A stretch of DNA of 64,000 nt, from contig JAMPUU010000012.1 in assembly GCA_030144965.1 (NCBI GenBank), forward strand, positions 124,001 through 188,000. The letters run 5' to 3'. The notes under the pieces were generated by a model. That model ran no database searches. It had not been told where the DNA came from and saw only the letters and a program-made list of their open reading frames with translations. Position 1 is the stretch's first letter; each line of letters opens with the position of its first letter. The DNA is from Nitrospira sp. BO4. GTDB taxonomy: Bacteria > Nitrospirota > Nitrospiria > Nitrospirales > Nitrospiraceae. Of this stretch, positions 9,311 through 18,548 are shown one piece after another. The translations under genes were made by a program, and so were the position numbers.

Positions 9311-9718
9311 TCAGCGCGGTATTTTGAGCCCTTTGACGAAATTCACGACTTCCTGAATGGGCACCCCCGGCCTAAACAGGGCCTTCACCCCCGCCGCTGT
9401 GAGCGACGGAACGTCTTCATCGGGAATGATTCCGCCGCCGAACAAGGCGATGTCCTCTGCATCCTGCTCCTTGAGCAGTTCGAGGACGCGTCGGAACAGC
9501 GTATTGTGCGCGCCTGAAAGAACGCTTAAACCGATCGCATCCACATCCTCCTGAATCGCCGTACTGACCACCTGCTCCGGCGACTGATGCAGCCCGGTAT
9601 AGATGACTTCCATCCCGGCGTCTCGTAGCGCGCGTGCGATGAGTTTCACACCCCGGTCATGGCCATCCAAGCCGACTTTGCCGATGAGAACGCGAAGAGG
9701 AGTGCTCGCTACAGTCAT
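9311..9718 (-). CDS. Cobalamin-binding (small) subunit of methylmalonyl-CoA mutase
   Basis: B12-binding domain protein of 135 residues that carries adenosylcobalamin for the large subunit encoded at 10774-12369. The base-off/His-on motif DxHxxG is present as GLDGHDRG near residue 18, followed by IGLSVLSGAH (about 63-72) and FGGGIIPDEDV (about 93-103), the conserved loops around the nucleotide tail. A separate small subunit is the arrangement of many archaeal and two-subunit bacterial mutases. It overlaps the preceding MBL-fold hydrolase gene by 4 bp. Confidence 0.92.
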   Translation of the reverse strand: MTVASTPLRVLIGKVGLDGHDRGVKLIARALRDAGMEVIYTGLHQSPEQVVSTAIQEDVDAIGLSVLSGAHNTLFRRVLELLKEQDAEDIALFGGGIIPDEDVPSLTAAGVKALFRPGVPIQEVVNFVKGLKIPR

Positions 9719-10557
9719 GCCGCCACCTCCCGCAGAAAATACTTGCCTTCCTGATCCTTTCGAACATACCCGGCTTGAACCAGAGGATCATGCTCGAAGA
9801 GCAGCATCCATCGCTCTTCGAATGCCCGATCCAACACCCAGCGCTTGGTCTCCAGGGTCTGGAGTGGAAAGAGATCGTAGCCCATGATGTAGGGAAGCGG
9901 CAGATGCGACACGGTCGGAATCAGGTCGCCGAGAAAGAACGCCGTTTCCCCTTCCGATTCGATCTTGACGCTCTGATGACAGCGCGTATGGCCGGAGGTG
10001 ACGACCGCGGTGACACCCGGAACCACCTCCGTATCGCCGCGGAGGAATTCCCACTGATCGATCCGGTCGATCGGCGCAAAGTTATCCGGACGGTAACTGG
10101 CCTTGGTTCGTTCATTGGCCCGAGCCGCGTCTTCAAACTCCCCTCGTTGAATGAGATAGCGCGCCTTGGGAAAAGCCGGCCGAACGCCTCCGTCTCCTTC
10201 TCTTATCGTATTTCCCCCAGCATGGTCGAAATGCAGATGTGTATTGATGACCAGATGAATGTCCTCCGCTCCCAGTCCTAACCGCTTCAACGATTGGAGG
10301 ATCGTCGGAGTTCGCTCGACGGCGAACATGCGGTGAAATTTCTGATCCTCCTTAGGCCCTAACCCGGTATCGACCAGAATATTCTTGCCGTTCGCCCGGA
10401 TCAGCAATGCAGTGAGACTGAGGGTGATCCGATTCAATTCGTCGGCATCACAACATTTCTCCCACAAGGGTTTCGGCACGACGCCAAACATCGCCCCACC
10501 GTCCAGCCGAAACCGGCCGTCACTCACCGGGTAAATATCAAACGCCCCGAGCTTCAT
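9715..10557 (-). CDS. MBL-fold metallo-hydrolase
   Basis: Metallo-beta-lactamase fold hydrolase, 280 residues. The zinc-binding HxHxDH motif is NTHLHFDHAGG (His about 107-112), with a second metal histidine in TSGHTRCHQSV and Asp in FFLGDLIPT. It resembles the AHL-lactonase/glyoxalase II-like branch; its substrate is unknown. It is placed between the two mutase subunit genes and overlaps the small-subunit gene by 4 bp, so it may act as a thioesterase or repair hydrolase for a branched-chain intermediate. That role is inference only. There is no signal peptide, so it is expected in the cytoplasm. Confidence 0.85.
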   Translation of the reverse strand: MKLGAFDIYPVSDGRFRLDGGAMFGVVPKPLWEKCCDADELNRITLSLTALLIRANGKNILVDTGLGPKEDQKFHRMFAVERTPTILQSLKRLGLGAEDIHLVINTHLHFDHAGGNTIREGDGGVRPAFPKARYLIQRGEFEDAARANERTKASYRPDNFAPIDRIDQWEFLRGDTEVVPGVTAVVTSGHTRCHQSVKIESEGETAFFLGDLIPTVSHLPLPYIMGYDLFPLQTLETKRWVLDRAFEERWMLLFEHDPLVQAGYVRKDQEGKYFLREVAA

Positions 10558-10773
10558 TCTTCCCTCTCCCTCTGGGCCTCGGCTGGAAGGGTACGGGCAT
10601 GAAGGCTTTCGCCATAGCGCCTGCTGCCATTTCCAAATGCTCTAAGGGTGCCGCTCCGCCGTTCTTCTCGTCCGGTAAGGCGAGCGGCCAACACTCAGAT
10701 CTCCAATTGCCTGCCTTGCTCATCGCATTATGGCGAAGCCGGAGTGGCCTACCCTTCCCAAGCCGAGGCCCTC

Positions 10774-12369
10774 CTACAACACCACCGGCTCCCGATACGT
10801 TCCGAACACTTCCTTCAAGGCCATGCAGATCTCACCCAACGTCGCCTTGGCTTTCACTGCCTCAAGGAGATACGGCATCACGTTCTCGCCGCATGAAGCT
10901 GCTTCCTGCACTGCCTCGACAGCGCCGGCCATCCTGAAGGAATCGCGACATTTGCGCAGGTCCGACAGACATGCCGCCTGCTCACGTTCGACCTCCGGCC
11001 CTATCTTGAGGATCGGAATCGAACGCTCCTCTGATTCCACGTACTCATTGACGCCGACGACGATCCGCTCGTTCCGTTCCAACTCTCGCTGGTACCGTTG
11101 CGAGGCATCGAGGATTTCACGCTGCGGGAAACCCTGCTCGATCGCCCTGACCATGCCGCCCATGTCGTCCAAGCGACGGAAGTAATCCAAGGCCTTCTCT
11201 TCGAGGCGATTCGTGAGGCTCTCGACATAATAGGAGCCGCCGAGCGGATCGATGCTATTGGTGACTTCGCTCTCTTGGGCGATAATCTGCTGCGTACGCA
11301 GCGCCAGTTTCACCGCGCCCTCGGTCGGGAGCGCGAGCGTTTCGTCCATCGAATTGGTATGGAGGGACTGCGTGCCGCCCAAGACGGCTGCGAGGGCTTG
11401 GATCGTCGTGCGAACCACATTGTTCATGGGCTGTTGGCCGGTAAGGGAACAGCCGGCGGTCTGCGCGTGGCACCGGAGCTGCGCCGAACGCGGATCGTTC
11501 GGCCGGTAGCGTCGCGTCACTTCGCGGGCCCACAGTCGACGGGCCGCCCGGAACTTGGCGATCTCTTCGAAGAAATCGTTGTGCGCGTTGAAGAAGAACG
11601 AGAGCTGTGGAGCGAATCGGTCCACCGGGAGACCGGCTTTCACCGCCGCCTCCACGTAGGTCAAGCCGTCGTAAAGAGTGAAGGCCAGTTCCTGTACGGC
11701 GGTCGAGCCGGCTTCCCGGATGTGATACCCGCTGATGCTGACGGGGTGCCATTTGGGCACGTGCTCGACGCAGAATGCGATGGTGTCGGTGATCAGGCGG
11801 AGTGAAGGTTCCGGAGGAAAGAGCCACTCTTTCTGAGCGATGTATTCTTTCAGGATATCGTTCTGCAACGTGCCGTCCAGCTGTTCAAGACGGATACCGC
11901 GCTTCTCCGCCACCGCGAGGTACATCGCGAAGATCACGGCGGCCGGGCCGTTGATCGTCATCGAGGTGGTGACCTGGTCAAGCGGAATCCCGTCGAAGAG
12001 CCGTTCCATATCGTCGATCGACGAGATCGAGACGCCGCAATGGCCGATCTCGCCGTGCGCGAGCGGGGCATCCGCGTCGATCCCCATCAGGGTCGGCATG
12101 TCAAAGGCCACGCTCAGTCCGGTTTGGCCATGTTGGAGGAGATATTTGAAGCGGCGATTGGTATCTTCGGCCGACCCGAACCCGGCGAATTGGCGCATCG
12201 TCCAGAGCCGACCGCGGTACATGGTCGGATACACACCTCGGGTGTATGGAAATTCACCCGGCGCGCCAAGCTCTTCGTCCGGTGACCAGTCCTTCAGATC
12301 GTTGCGTGTATACACACGGCTGGTATCGAAGCCTGAGAGGGAGGGAAATCGCGGTTTGCGCTCTTGCAT
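10774..12369 (-). CDS. Methylmalonyl-CoA mutase-type large (catalytic) subunit
   Basis: Radical B12 acyl-CoA mutase catalytic subunit without its own cobalamin domain, 531 residues. It interconverts methylmalonyl-CoA and succinyl-CoA, or isobutyryl- and butyryl-CoA. Family strings are [34 protein letters not shown]-like [25 protein letters not shown] and [13 protein letters not shown]. At the specificity position usually Tyr in methylmalonyl-CoA mutases the sequence has Phe (MRQFAGFG), while the CoA-carboxylate Arg is kept in PSLRLITD. The small subunit is encoded two genes downstream and the MeaB GTPase further on. Confidence 0.92.
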   Translation of the reverse strand: MQERKPRFPSLSGFDTSRVYTRNDLKDWSPDEELGAPGEFPYTRGVYPTMYRGRLWTMRQFAGFGSAEDTNRRFKYLLQHGQTGLSVAFDMPTLMGIDADAPLAHGEIGHCGVSISSIDDMERLFDGIPLDQVTTSMTINGPAAVIFAMYLAVAEKRGIRLEQLDGTLQNDILKEYIAQKEWLFPPEPSLRLITDTIAFCVEHVPKWHPVSISGYHIREAGSTAVQELAFTLYDGLTYVEAAVKAGLPVDRFAPQLSFFFNAHNDFFEEIAKFRAARRLWAREVTRRYRPNDPRSAQLRCHAQTAGCSLTGQQPMNNVVRTTIQALAAVLGGTQSLHTNSMDETLALPTEGAVKLALRTQQIIAQESEVTNSIDPLGGSYYVESLTNRLEEKALDYFRRLDDMGGMVRAIEQGFPQREILDASQRYQRELERNERIVVGVNEYVESEERSIPILKIGPEVEREQAACLSDLRKCRDSFRMAGAVEAVQEAASCGENVMPYLLEAVKAKATLGEICMALKEVFGTYREPVVL

Positions 12370-12409
12370 CGACCTGCTCCGGATCGTGATGAAGAACCGA
12401 GGCCCTAGA

Positions 12410-13309
12410 TCAGGACTTCCTGCTTACTGCTTCTTGCCGTTCGTGCCTCCCTTCGTAGACATAAAACCCGCGGCCGCTTTTCCGCCCCAGCCAGCCCGCT
12501 TCGACATACCGACTCAGCAAGGGGCACGGGTGAAATTTTGGATCACCCAAGTCTTGATACAAGACATGACAGATGGCCAGCACCGTATCCAGGCCGATAC
12601 GGTCGGCAAGCGCCAATGGCCCCACGGGATGATTGGCGCCCGTCGTCATGGCCCAGTCAATGTCTTCTGCGGAGGCCACACCTTCTTCCAATGCGAACAC
12701 GGCCTCATTGATCATGGGCATCAGCACACGGTTCACGATAAATCCCGGCGCATCCTTCGCCACAACCGGCGTCTTCCCTAAGCGCTTGGCCAAGTCCAGC
12801 GCGAGTTCGGTCGTTCGTTCGGAAGTTTCCAGTCCGCGCACGACTTCCACGAGCCGCATCACGGGTGCAGGATTCATGAAATGCATACCGATGACGCGGT
12901 CCGGCCTGCCGGATGCGGCTCCCAACTTCGTGATCGAAATAGACGAGGTATTGCTCGCAAGGACCACCTGCGGCGCGCAGATCCGGTTCAACTCGGCAAA
13001 GAGTTCCCGCTTCAGCAGTGGATTCTCCGGGACCGCTTCAATGACCAACTGCGTGTCTCGCAAGCGACCGCGCTGCGTCGATGGATGAATGAGTTCCAAC
13101 GCCTCTAGCGCTTGATGATTGGTAAGACTGCCTCGCTCGACTGCGCGTTCCAACCCGTCGCGTATTTTTGAGACGGCCTCAGATAACGGCGGCTCGGCGA
13201 CGTCGACGAGGAGCACGTCATAACCGGCGGTGGCGCATACCTGGCTGATGCCGCAGCCCATTTGGCCGGCTCCGACCACGCCGATGGTCTTGATATCAAC
13301 GAGCTTCAC
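12410..13309 (-). CDS. 3-Hydroxyacyl-CoA (3-hydroxybutyryl-CoA) dehydrogenase
   Basis: NAD-dependent 3-hydroxyacyl-CoA dehydrogenase, 299 residues, slightly longer than typical Hbd/PaaH (about 285). The Rossmann motif [12 protein letters not shown] is at residues 10-21, the catalytic His lies in [15 protein letters not shown] (about 142-156), and the C-terminal domain contains [15 protein letters not shown]. It lies 19 bp after the thiolase gene and 40 bp before the mutase gene. It would act in the oxidation of 3-hydroxyacyl-CoAs formed by the crotonase-type hydratases of the block. Confidence 0.92.
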   Translation of the reverse strand: MKLVDIKTIGVVGAGQMGCGISQVCATAGYDVLLVDVAEPPLSEAVSKIRDGLERAVERGSLTNHQALEALELIHPSTQRGRLRDTQLVIEAVPENPLLKRELFAELNRICAPQVVLASNTSSISITKLGAASGRPDRVIGMHFMNPAPVMRLVEVVRGLETSERTTELALDLAKRLGKTPVVAKDAPGFIVNRVLMPMINEAVFALEEGVASAEDIDWAMTTGANHPVGPLALADRIGLDTVLAICHVLYQDLGDPKFHPCPLLSRYVEAGWLGRKSGRGFYVYEGRHERQEAVSRKS

Positions 13310-13328
13310 GATTCACCATTGATGATTG

Positions 13329-14513
13329 CTATCGTTCTACGATCATCGCCAACGCTTCCCCGCCGCCGATACAGAGAGCAGCCAAACCGCGTCTCGCTCC
13401 CCGCGCGGCCATGGCATGAACCAGTGTCGTGAGGATGCGCGCTCCGGTTGCCCCGATGGGGTGGCCGAGCGCGACCGCCCCGCCGTTCACATTCACCTTC
13501 TTCTCATCGAGTCCCAATTCCCGATTGATCGCGAGAGAGACGGCTGAGAACGCTTCGTTGATTTCGAACAGATCGATGTCTCCGATCGTCATGTCCGTCT
13601 GCTTGAGTACCCGTCGAATCGCATCAATGGGCGCAATCGTAAACCATTCCGGCGCCAGCGCTGCTCCGGCATATCCGACAATCCAGGCCATCGGAGCGAG
13701 CCCGAGACGCGCAGCCTCCTCCTCCGCCATGACGACCAGCGCGGCTGCGCCGTCGTTACAGGCAGGGGAATTGCCGACAGTCAGGACGCCGTTGTCCTGG
13801 AATACCGGCTTCAGCTCACGCATCTTGCTGAGATCCACTCGGTTCGGTTCCTCGTCCTCCGCAACCGTCATCGCCGGTCCCTTACGCTGCGGCACTTCGA
13901 TAGGCACAATTTCCTGTTGAAAGGTTCCGGTGGCGATCGCCGCGCGCGCGCGCCGATAGCTCTCGAGCGCGAAGTCGTCCAGTTCTCTTCTCGTCAATCG
14001 ATATTTGGCGGCACACAGCTCGCCTCCGTTGCCCATATGGAAATTGTTGTAGACGTCCCACAGTCCGTCTTTGACGAGACTGTCGACCAATTCCGCATGT
14101 CCCAGGCGATATCCTTGCCGAGCCTTCTCCAGCAAATATGGCGCGCGGGTCATGTTTTCCATTCCCCCTGCCACGACAATGTTCGCTTCTCCAAGGGCAA
14201 TGGCCTGGGAAGCCATGATTACCGTCTGAATGCTTGACCCGCAGACTTTGTTGACGGTCGTTGCTCCGATCGAATTCGGAACTCCAGCCCCGATGGATGC
14301 CTGCCGTGCCGGCGCTTGTCCCAAACCGGCGCCGAGAACACACCCCATATAGACTTGGTCCACGCGTTCCGGCGGTAGTTGAACACGCTTCAACGCTTCG
14401 ACAATGGCCGAACTGCCCAGTTTCGTCGCCGGCACCTGGCTGAACAGGCCGTTGAAACTTCCCATCGGCGTCCGCGCGGCGCTGACGATCACTGCTCGTG
14501 GTCTCCGGTTCAT
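13329..14513 (-). CDS. Acetyl-CoA acetyltransferase (thiolase)
   Basis: Thiolase, 394 residues from the ATG at 14513, which overlaps the stop of the E2 gene as ATGA; an upstream TTG at 14528 is less likely. It cleaves 3-ketoacyl-CoA with CoA, or condenses two acetyl-CoA. The nucleophilic Cys is in NKVCGSSIQ (about 88), the active-site His in NGGAVALGHPIGATGAR, and the second Cys in ALCIGGGEALA near the C terminus. In this block it would release acetyl-CoA (and propionyl-CoA) from Ile and from acetoacetyl-CoA arising in Leu and Tyr breakdown. Confidence 0.93.
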   Translation of the reverse strand: MNRRPRAVIVSAARTPMGSFNGLFSQVPATKLGSSAIVEALKRVQLPPERVDQVYMGCVLGAGLGQAPARQASIGAGVPNSIGATTVNKVCGSSIQTVIMASQAIALGEANIVVAGGMENMTRAPYLLEKARQGYRLGHAELVDSLVKDGLWDVYNNFHMGNGGELCAAKYRLTRRELDDFALESYRRARAAIATGTFQQEIVPIEVPQRKGPAMTVAEDEEPNRVDLSKMRELKPVFQDNGVLTVGNSPACNDGAAALVVMAEEEAARLGLAPMAWIVGYAGAALAPEWFTIAPIDAIRRVLKQTDMTIGDIDLFEINEAFSAVSLAINRELGLDEKKVNVNGGAVALGHPIGATGARILTTLVHAMAARGARRGLAALCIGGGEALAMIVER

Positions 14514-15652
14514 AAGACCTGCTCCCAACGACTCTGTTCGACATAGTGCCTGACCTTGGCCATGAATCGATCCGCGGTCGCGCCATCGATGACGCGGTGA
14601 TCGAATGACAGACTGAGGTAGCCCATCCGTCGAATGGCGATGGCATCATCGATGACGACGGCCCGTTTCTGAATTGCGCCGACGCCCAGAATGGCGATCT
14701 GCGGCTGATAGATGATCGGCGTACTGAACAAGCTGCCGAATCTGCCATGGTTCGTAATCGTAAACGTCCCGCCTTGAACCTCTTCAGGGCTCAATTTCTT
14801 GGACTTAGCCCGCTCGGCGAGATCCCCGATTTCCTTTGCCAGCAGCGTCAGCCCTTTTCGATCCGCGTACCGCACGATCGGGACCAGCAGTCCTTCCTCA
14901 ATCGCCGTGGCGATCCCCATGTGGATATCTTTCTTGACCACGATCCCTTGCTCTCCCCATGACGAGTTCACAATCGGGACATCTCGGATGGCTTTGGTCA
15001 CGGCTCGGACGACAAACGGGAGATACGTGAGTTGTCGCCCTTCTCGGAATTTTGCAATCTGCGAAAAATCGGCTTCGAAAAAGGTGGTGACATGCGCGGA
15101 GGTGTGCTTGCTCTTGACCATCCGATCCGCGATGGTCTTGCGCATCTGCGTCAACGGGCGAATATCTTCGCCCATGGATGACTCGCCGCCTGCAGGGGCG
15201 ACCTTAGGCTGCGCTCCGTTCCCGGCGAGAAAGTCGAGTAGATCCTTCTTGGTCACTCGGCCGCCTGCCCCGGTTCCCTTCACCCGCGAAAGATCGATTC
15301 CATGCTCCCTTGCCAACTGCCGAACCGCCGGAGAATGGTGTTGGTCTCCCGCCGAGGCCGGCGCCATAGGACGGACAACGACTCCTCCAACTCGATTGAC
15401 GACTTCCGAAGGCGGAAGACTGTCGATATGCGCCAGCAACGTTCCCACGGGGACAGTCTCGCCCTCATGAACGATAATCTCGTTGAGCCGGCCGGTGGCA
15501 GGCGAAGGAATTTCCAATGTGACTTTTTCGGTTTCGACTTCCAAGAGCGATTCGTCTTTCTGAATCGTCCCTCCGACCGGAACAAACCACCTGATCACCG
15601 TTCCCTCGGCGATGCTCTCTCCAAGCTGAGGCATGATGATGTCGATGGGCAC
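14510..15652 (-). CDS. Dihydrolipoamide acyltransferase (E2) of a 2-oxoacid dehydrogenase
   Basis: E2 core of a 2-oxoacid dehydrogenase complex, 380 residues, with one lipoyl domain (about 1-77, lipoylated Lys in ETEKVTLEIPSP), a peripheral subunit-binding domain (about 107-145, SPAVRQLAREHGIDLSRV) and the catalytic acyltransferase domain ending with SFDHRVIDGATADRF, which holds the catalytic His and Asp. It is separated by 100 bp from the E1 beta gene upstream. Together with branched-chain catabolic neighbours it most likely belongs to a branched-chain 2-oxoacid dehydrogenase. The E3 (lipoamide dehydrogenase) gene is not in the window. Confidence 0.92.
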   Translation of the reverse strand: MPIDIIMPQLGESIAEGTVIRWFVPVGGTIQKDESLLEVETEKVTLEIPSPATGRLNEIIVHEGETVPVGTLLAHIDSLPPSEVVNRVGGVVVRPMAPASAGDQHHSPAVRQLAREHGIDLSRVKGTGAGGRVTKKDLLDFLAGNGAQPKVAPAGGESSMGEDIRPLTQMRKTIADRMVKSKHTSAHVTTFFEADFSQIAKFREGRQLTYLPFVVRAVTKAIRDVPIVNSSWGEQGIVVKKDIHMGIATAIEEGLLVPIVRYADRKGLTLLAKEIGDLAERAKSKKLSPEEVQGGTFTITNHGRFGSLFSTPIIYQPQIAILGVGAIQKRAVVIDDAIAIRRMGYLSLSFDHRVIDGATADRFMAKVRHYVEQSRWEQVL

Positions 15653-15752
15653 TCGGCACCTCGCCAGACGTCACTCGTCACTCATGAGTCGAACGCATGA
15701 CCTCTTCTGCTTGTTCTTCCCCCGGCGCACCACGCCGGACCGACGGCGTGCC

Positions 15753-16751
15753 TCAATACGCCGCCAATCTCCGTGCAGCGGCAACGACGTCGCTCGCCTT
15801 CGGAAGGAAAAATTCCTCCAGCGGCGTGCTGAACGGCACCGGCGTGTCAGGCGGCGCAATACGAACAATCGGCCCATCCAAACAGTCGAAACAGTCCTCC
15901 GCCAACAGCGCCGCAATTTCGGCCCCGACGCCGCCGGTCTTGTTGTCCTCATGTAGAACAATGGCTTTACTGGTCTTGCTCACCGACGAATAAATGGCTT
16001 CCTTGTCGAGGGGAATCAGCGTGCGCAAGTCGACCACTTCCAGATCGATTCCTTCATGAGCCAAGGTCTGAGCGGCCTCGAGCGCGAGATGGACCATCGC
16101 GCCGTAGGTAATGACCGAGATGTCGTTGCCGGTCCGCTTGATATCGGCCTTTCCCAGCGGGACGATATAATCGTCCTCCGGGAGCGAAGACTTGATGCGT
16201 CGGTACAGAAACTTGTGCTCGAAGTAGATCACCGGGTTGGGGTCGCGAATCGCCGCCTTGAGGAGCCCCTTCGCGTCGTACGGTGTGGACGGGGCGACCA
16301 ACTTGAGTCCCGGGGAGTGGAAGAACCAGCCTTCCGGACATTCAGAATGGAACGGCCCGCCGTGAACACCGCCGCCGAACGGCGCCCGAATAACCATGGG
16401 CACCGCGGCTCCCCACCGATAGTGATTCTTCGCCGCCACCTCAGTGATCTGATCGAACGCGCATGAAATAAAGTCGGCGAACTGCATCTCCACAACCGGA
16501 CGCAGCCCCATCATCGCCGCCCCAATGGCGGCGCCGACAAAACCGGATTCGCACAACGGCGTATCTAACACCCGCCATTCTCCGTATTTTTCGAGAAAGC
16601 CTTCGGTGATTTTGAACGCGCCTCCGTAAGCCCCGATATCTTCACCCATCAGAAATACCCGCTCATCCCGGGCCATTTCTTCGTCCAAGGCTTGCGAGAT
16701 CGCCTCCAAGTAACTCACTTCTCCGGCAGCTTGCGTCGTGGTCGTCATCAT
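15753..16751 (-). CDS. 2-Oxoacid dehydrogenase E1 component, beta subunit
   Basis: Transketolase-like pyrimidine-binding subunit of a thiamine-diphosphate E1, 332 residues, usual length about 325. Characteristic segments are FLMGEDIGAYGGAF near residue 35, CESGFVGAAIGAAMMGLRP near 87, QITEVAAKNHYRWG and FGGGVHGGPFHSE, then VIYFEHKFLYR near 180. It partners the alpha subunit encoded 24 bp upstream and the E2 gene downstream. The pattern GVHGGPFHSE is common in branched-chain-type E1 beta subunits, supporting oxidation of 2-oxoisovalerate, 2-oxoisocaproate and 2-oxo-3-methylvalerate. Confidence 0.92.
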   Translation of the reverse strand: MMTTTTQAAGEVSYLEAISQALDEEMARDERVFLMGEDIGAYGGAFKITEGFLEKYGEWRVLDTPLCESGFVGAAIGAAMMGLRPVVEMQFADFISCAFDQITEVAAKNHYRWGAAVPMVIRAPFGGGVHGGPFHSECPEGWFFHSPGLKLVAPSTPYDAKGLLKAAIRDPNPVIYFEHKFLYRRIKSSLPEDDYIVPLGKADIKRTGNDISVITYGAMVHLALEAAQTLAHEGIDLEVVDLRTLIPLDKEAIYSSVSKTSKAIVLHEDNKTGGVGAEIAALLAEDCFDCLDGPIVRIAPPDTPVPFSTPLEEFFLPKASDVVAAARRLAAY

Positions 16752-16775
16752 CGGAGGCTCCTTCCGGGCCGACAG

Positions 16776-17774
16776 CTAATGACTGTCGGCGCTGTCCGCG
16801 AACACGCCTATCAATACTTCCGGTCCTTCGGGCAGCGGGCTCTGTTGAGCGAATTCCACACCGGCTTCGACTTCCCGCTTCACACGGTCGACGACTTCCT
16901 GAAAATACCTCTCCTCGGCATATCCAAGCGCTTGGAGCAGCTGCTCCGCTTTCAGGATCGGATCCTTCATCTTCCACTCCTCCAGCAATTCGCGCGGAAC
17001 ATATTTGGCTGGGTCATGCTCGGAATGGCCATGCATCCGCATCGTTTTGAACTCCAGAAAGGTCGGCCCTTCCCCGGCGCGTGCTCTCGCGATCGCCTGT
17101 TTTGCCGCCACATAGACCGCGGCGACATCGTTGCCGTCCACAATTTCACCGGGCATGCCGTAGGCCTTTGCTCGATCGACGACGTCCGCAACCGCCATCT
17201 GCAGACGAATCGGGGTGGAGTATGCGTATTGGTTGTTGTTACAGAAGAACACGACGGGGAGCTTTCGTACCGCTGCGAAGTTCATAGCTTCGTGAAAATC
17301 GCCTCTGCTTGATCCACCGTCACCGGTTCCCGCAAAGGCGACGCGAGATTCTCCTCTGATCCTGAATGCCAGCGCCGCACCGGCCGCCACGGGTAGATTA
17401 TCCGCGAGATGGCTGACGAATCCGAAGACTCCCCGCTTCAGGTCGCCCATGTGCACGTTCCCATCTTTCCCTTTGGTCGGACCGGTCCTTTTTCCAAGGT
17501 ACTGGGCGAGAACTTCGCCCGGCGTGAAGCCTCGAATGAGGAAGGCGCCCATGTCCCGGTGAAAGGGAGCGATGATATCGTCGCGTTCCAACGCGGAGGC
17601 ATAGCCGACCGCAATCGCCTCCATTCCGTGACTCGTATAGACTCCGCCGACAATGCGTCCCTGTCGGTAAAGCGCTGTAATCCTGTCCTCCAGCGCTCTG
17701 GTAAGCCTCAGGTAGTAGTACATCTGGAGCAGATCGTCTCGCTTGATCTCTTTGGCGATGACTGCACAGTCCAT
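16776..17774 (-). CDS. 2-Oxoacid dehydrogenase E1 component, alpha subunit
   Basis: Thiamine-diphosphate-binding alpha subunit of a heterotetrameric E1, 332 residues from the ATG at 17774. The TTG at 17786 is not used because it lies inside the GGAGG ribosome binding site. The ThDP motif runs from GTGDGGSSRGDFHEA to VFFCNNNQYAYSTP, and a phosphorylation-loop-like MRMHGHSEHDPAKYV follows. GVYTSHGMEAIAVG lies near residue 47. It is the first of three cotranscribed complex genes (E1a, E1b, E2). Confidence 0.92.
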   Translation of the reverse strand: MDCAVIAKEIKRDDLLQMYYYLRLTRALEDRITALYRQGRIVGGVYTSHGMEAIAVGYASALERDDIIAPFHRDMGAFLIRGFTPGEVLAQYLGKRTGPTKGKDGNVHMGDLKRGVFGFVSHLADNLPVAAGAALAFRIRGESRVAFAGTGDGGSSRGDFHEAMNFAAVRKLPVVFFCNNNQYAYSTPIRLQMAVADVVDRAKAYGMPGEIVDGNDVAAVYVAAKQAIARARAGEGPTFLEFKTMRMHGHSEHDPAKYVPRELLEEWKMKDPILKAEQLLQALGYAEERYFQEVVDRVKREVEAGVEFAQQSPLPEGPEVLIGVFADSADSH

Positions 17775-17795
17775 GACCACCTCCAAACCACAGGC

Positions 17796-18548
17796 TTACA
17801 GAGCCGGCATGTCCCTCCATGAGAGCAACGGTTTGTTGTCTCTGCATAGAGGACAATGCTGTGGCTCCCATTGGGGCATGTCGAGATCCGTCGTGTAATA
17901 AAATGGATGCTGTGCGACGAGTTCATCCATCAGCGGAAACTGACCGCTGTCACGGCGGGCGAAGACCATCATTCCTGCCAACAGACCCCCATTGTCCGTG
18001 ATGACTGTCCCGAGTTTACTCACGCAATTGCCGCGTGTAGTGACATCGTTGAGCGCCAGGAAACGCTCACCGGCCGTAATGGCGCCGGCGGTAATGTCCG
18101 TGCCTATTCGTCCTGTCTCACAGCTGTATGGCGTCAACCCGATACGCATTTGCATCGTGTCTCGAAGCTCAGCCGCGATGGCTCGGGCAAGTTGCTCCGC
18201 GGCCGAGCTCGTCGCCACGACTCCGGTTATGGGACGGCCTTGAAACGTCTGCCTGATCCAGCCAGCCATATCTCCGGCCAACGTTCGGATGAGTTCAGGA
18301 TAACGCGCGATCGAATCGAACCGTAAATACGTGGCGGTGTGATGGCCCGATACGACCTCCACATGGGTATCGAAAAAGACGGATCGAGACATACGCAGTA
18401 CATGCAGGATGTCTTCCGTAGTCAGATCAGTGTGCGAACCGGGGCGGATAATAGCTCTCAGCTTTGCGTCCATCGTCGGCCCGTGATAGAGCGCACGATG
18501 TCGTTCCATCACCTCCGAGAGGACCTGCTCAACCATGCCGATAAGCAT
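17796..18548 (-). CDS. Orotate-phosphoribosyltransferase-like (PRTase-fold) protein
   Basis: A 250-residue protein related to type I phosphoribosyltransferases. The central part reads VVATSSAAEQLARAIAAEL and then AGERFLALNDVTTRGNCVS, which lines up with the PRPP loop of orotate phosphoribosyltransferases but has Asn where the first acidic residue of the DD pair is expected. The C terminus carries HCPLCRDNKPL, a CxxC unit absent from classical enzymes. The ATG at 18548 follows AAGGGGG and overlaps the FAH-family gene. Its presence within an amino-acid catabolic operon is unexplained; it could be a PRTase with another substrate or a nucleotide-sensing protein. Confidence 0.7.
   Translation of the reverse strand: MLIGMVEQVLSEVMERHRALYHGPTMDAKLRAIIRPGSHTDLTTEDILHVLRMSRSVFFDTHVEVVSGHHTATYLRFDSIARYPELIRTLAGDMAGWIRQTFQGRPITGVVATSSAAEQLARAIAAELRDTMQMRIGLTPYSCETGRIGTDITAGAITAGERFLALNDVTTRGNCVSKLGTVITDNGGLLAGMMVFARRDSGQFPLMDELVAQHPFYYTTDLDMPQWEPQHCPLCRDNKPLLSWRDMPAL

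Noticed and set aside
10538-10723. Minus-strand 61-residue frame in the largest gap of the block
   Set aside because: No ribosome binding site, low-complexity PRPRGRGK tail, overlaps the MBL hydrolase start.
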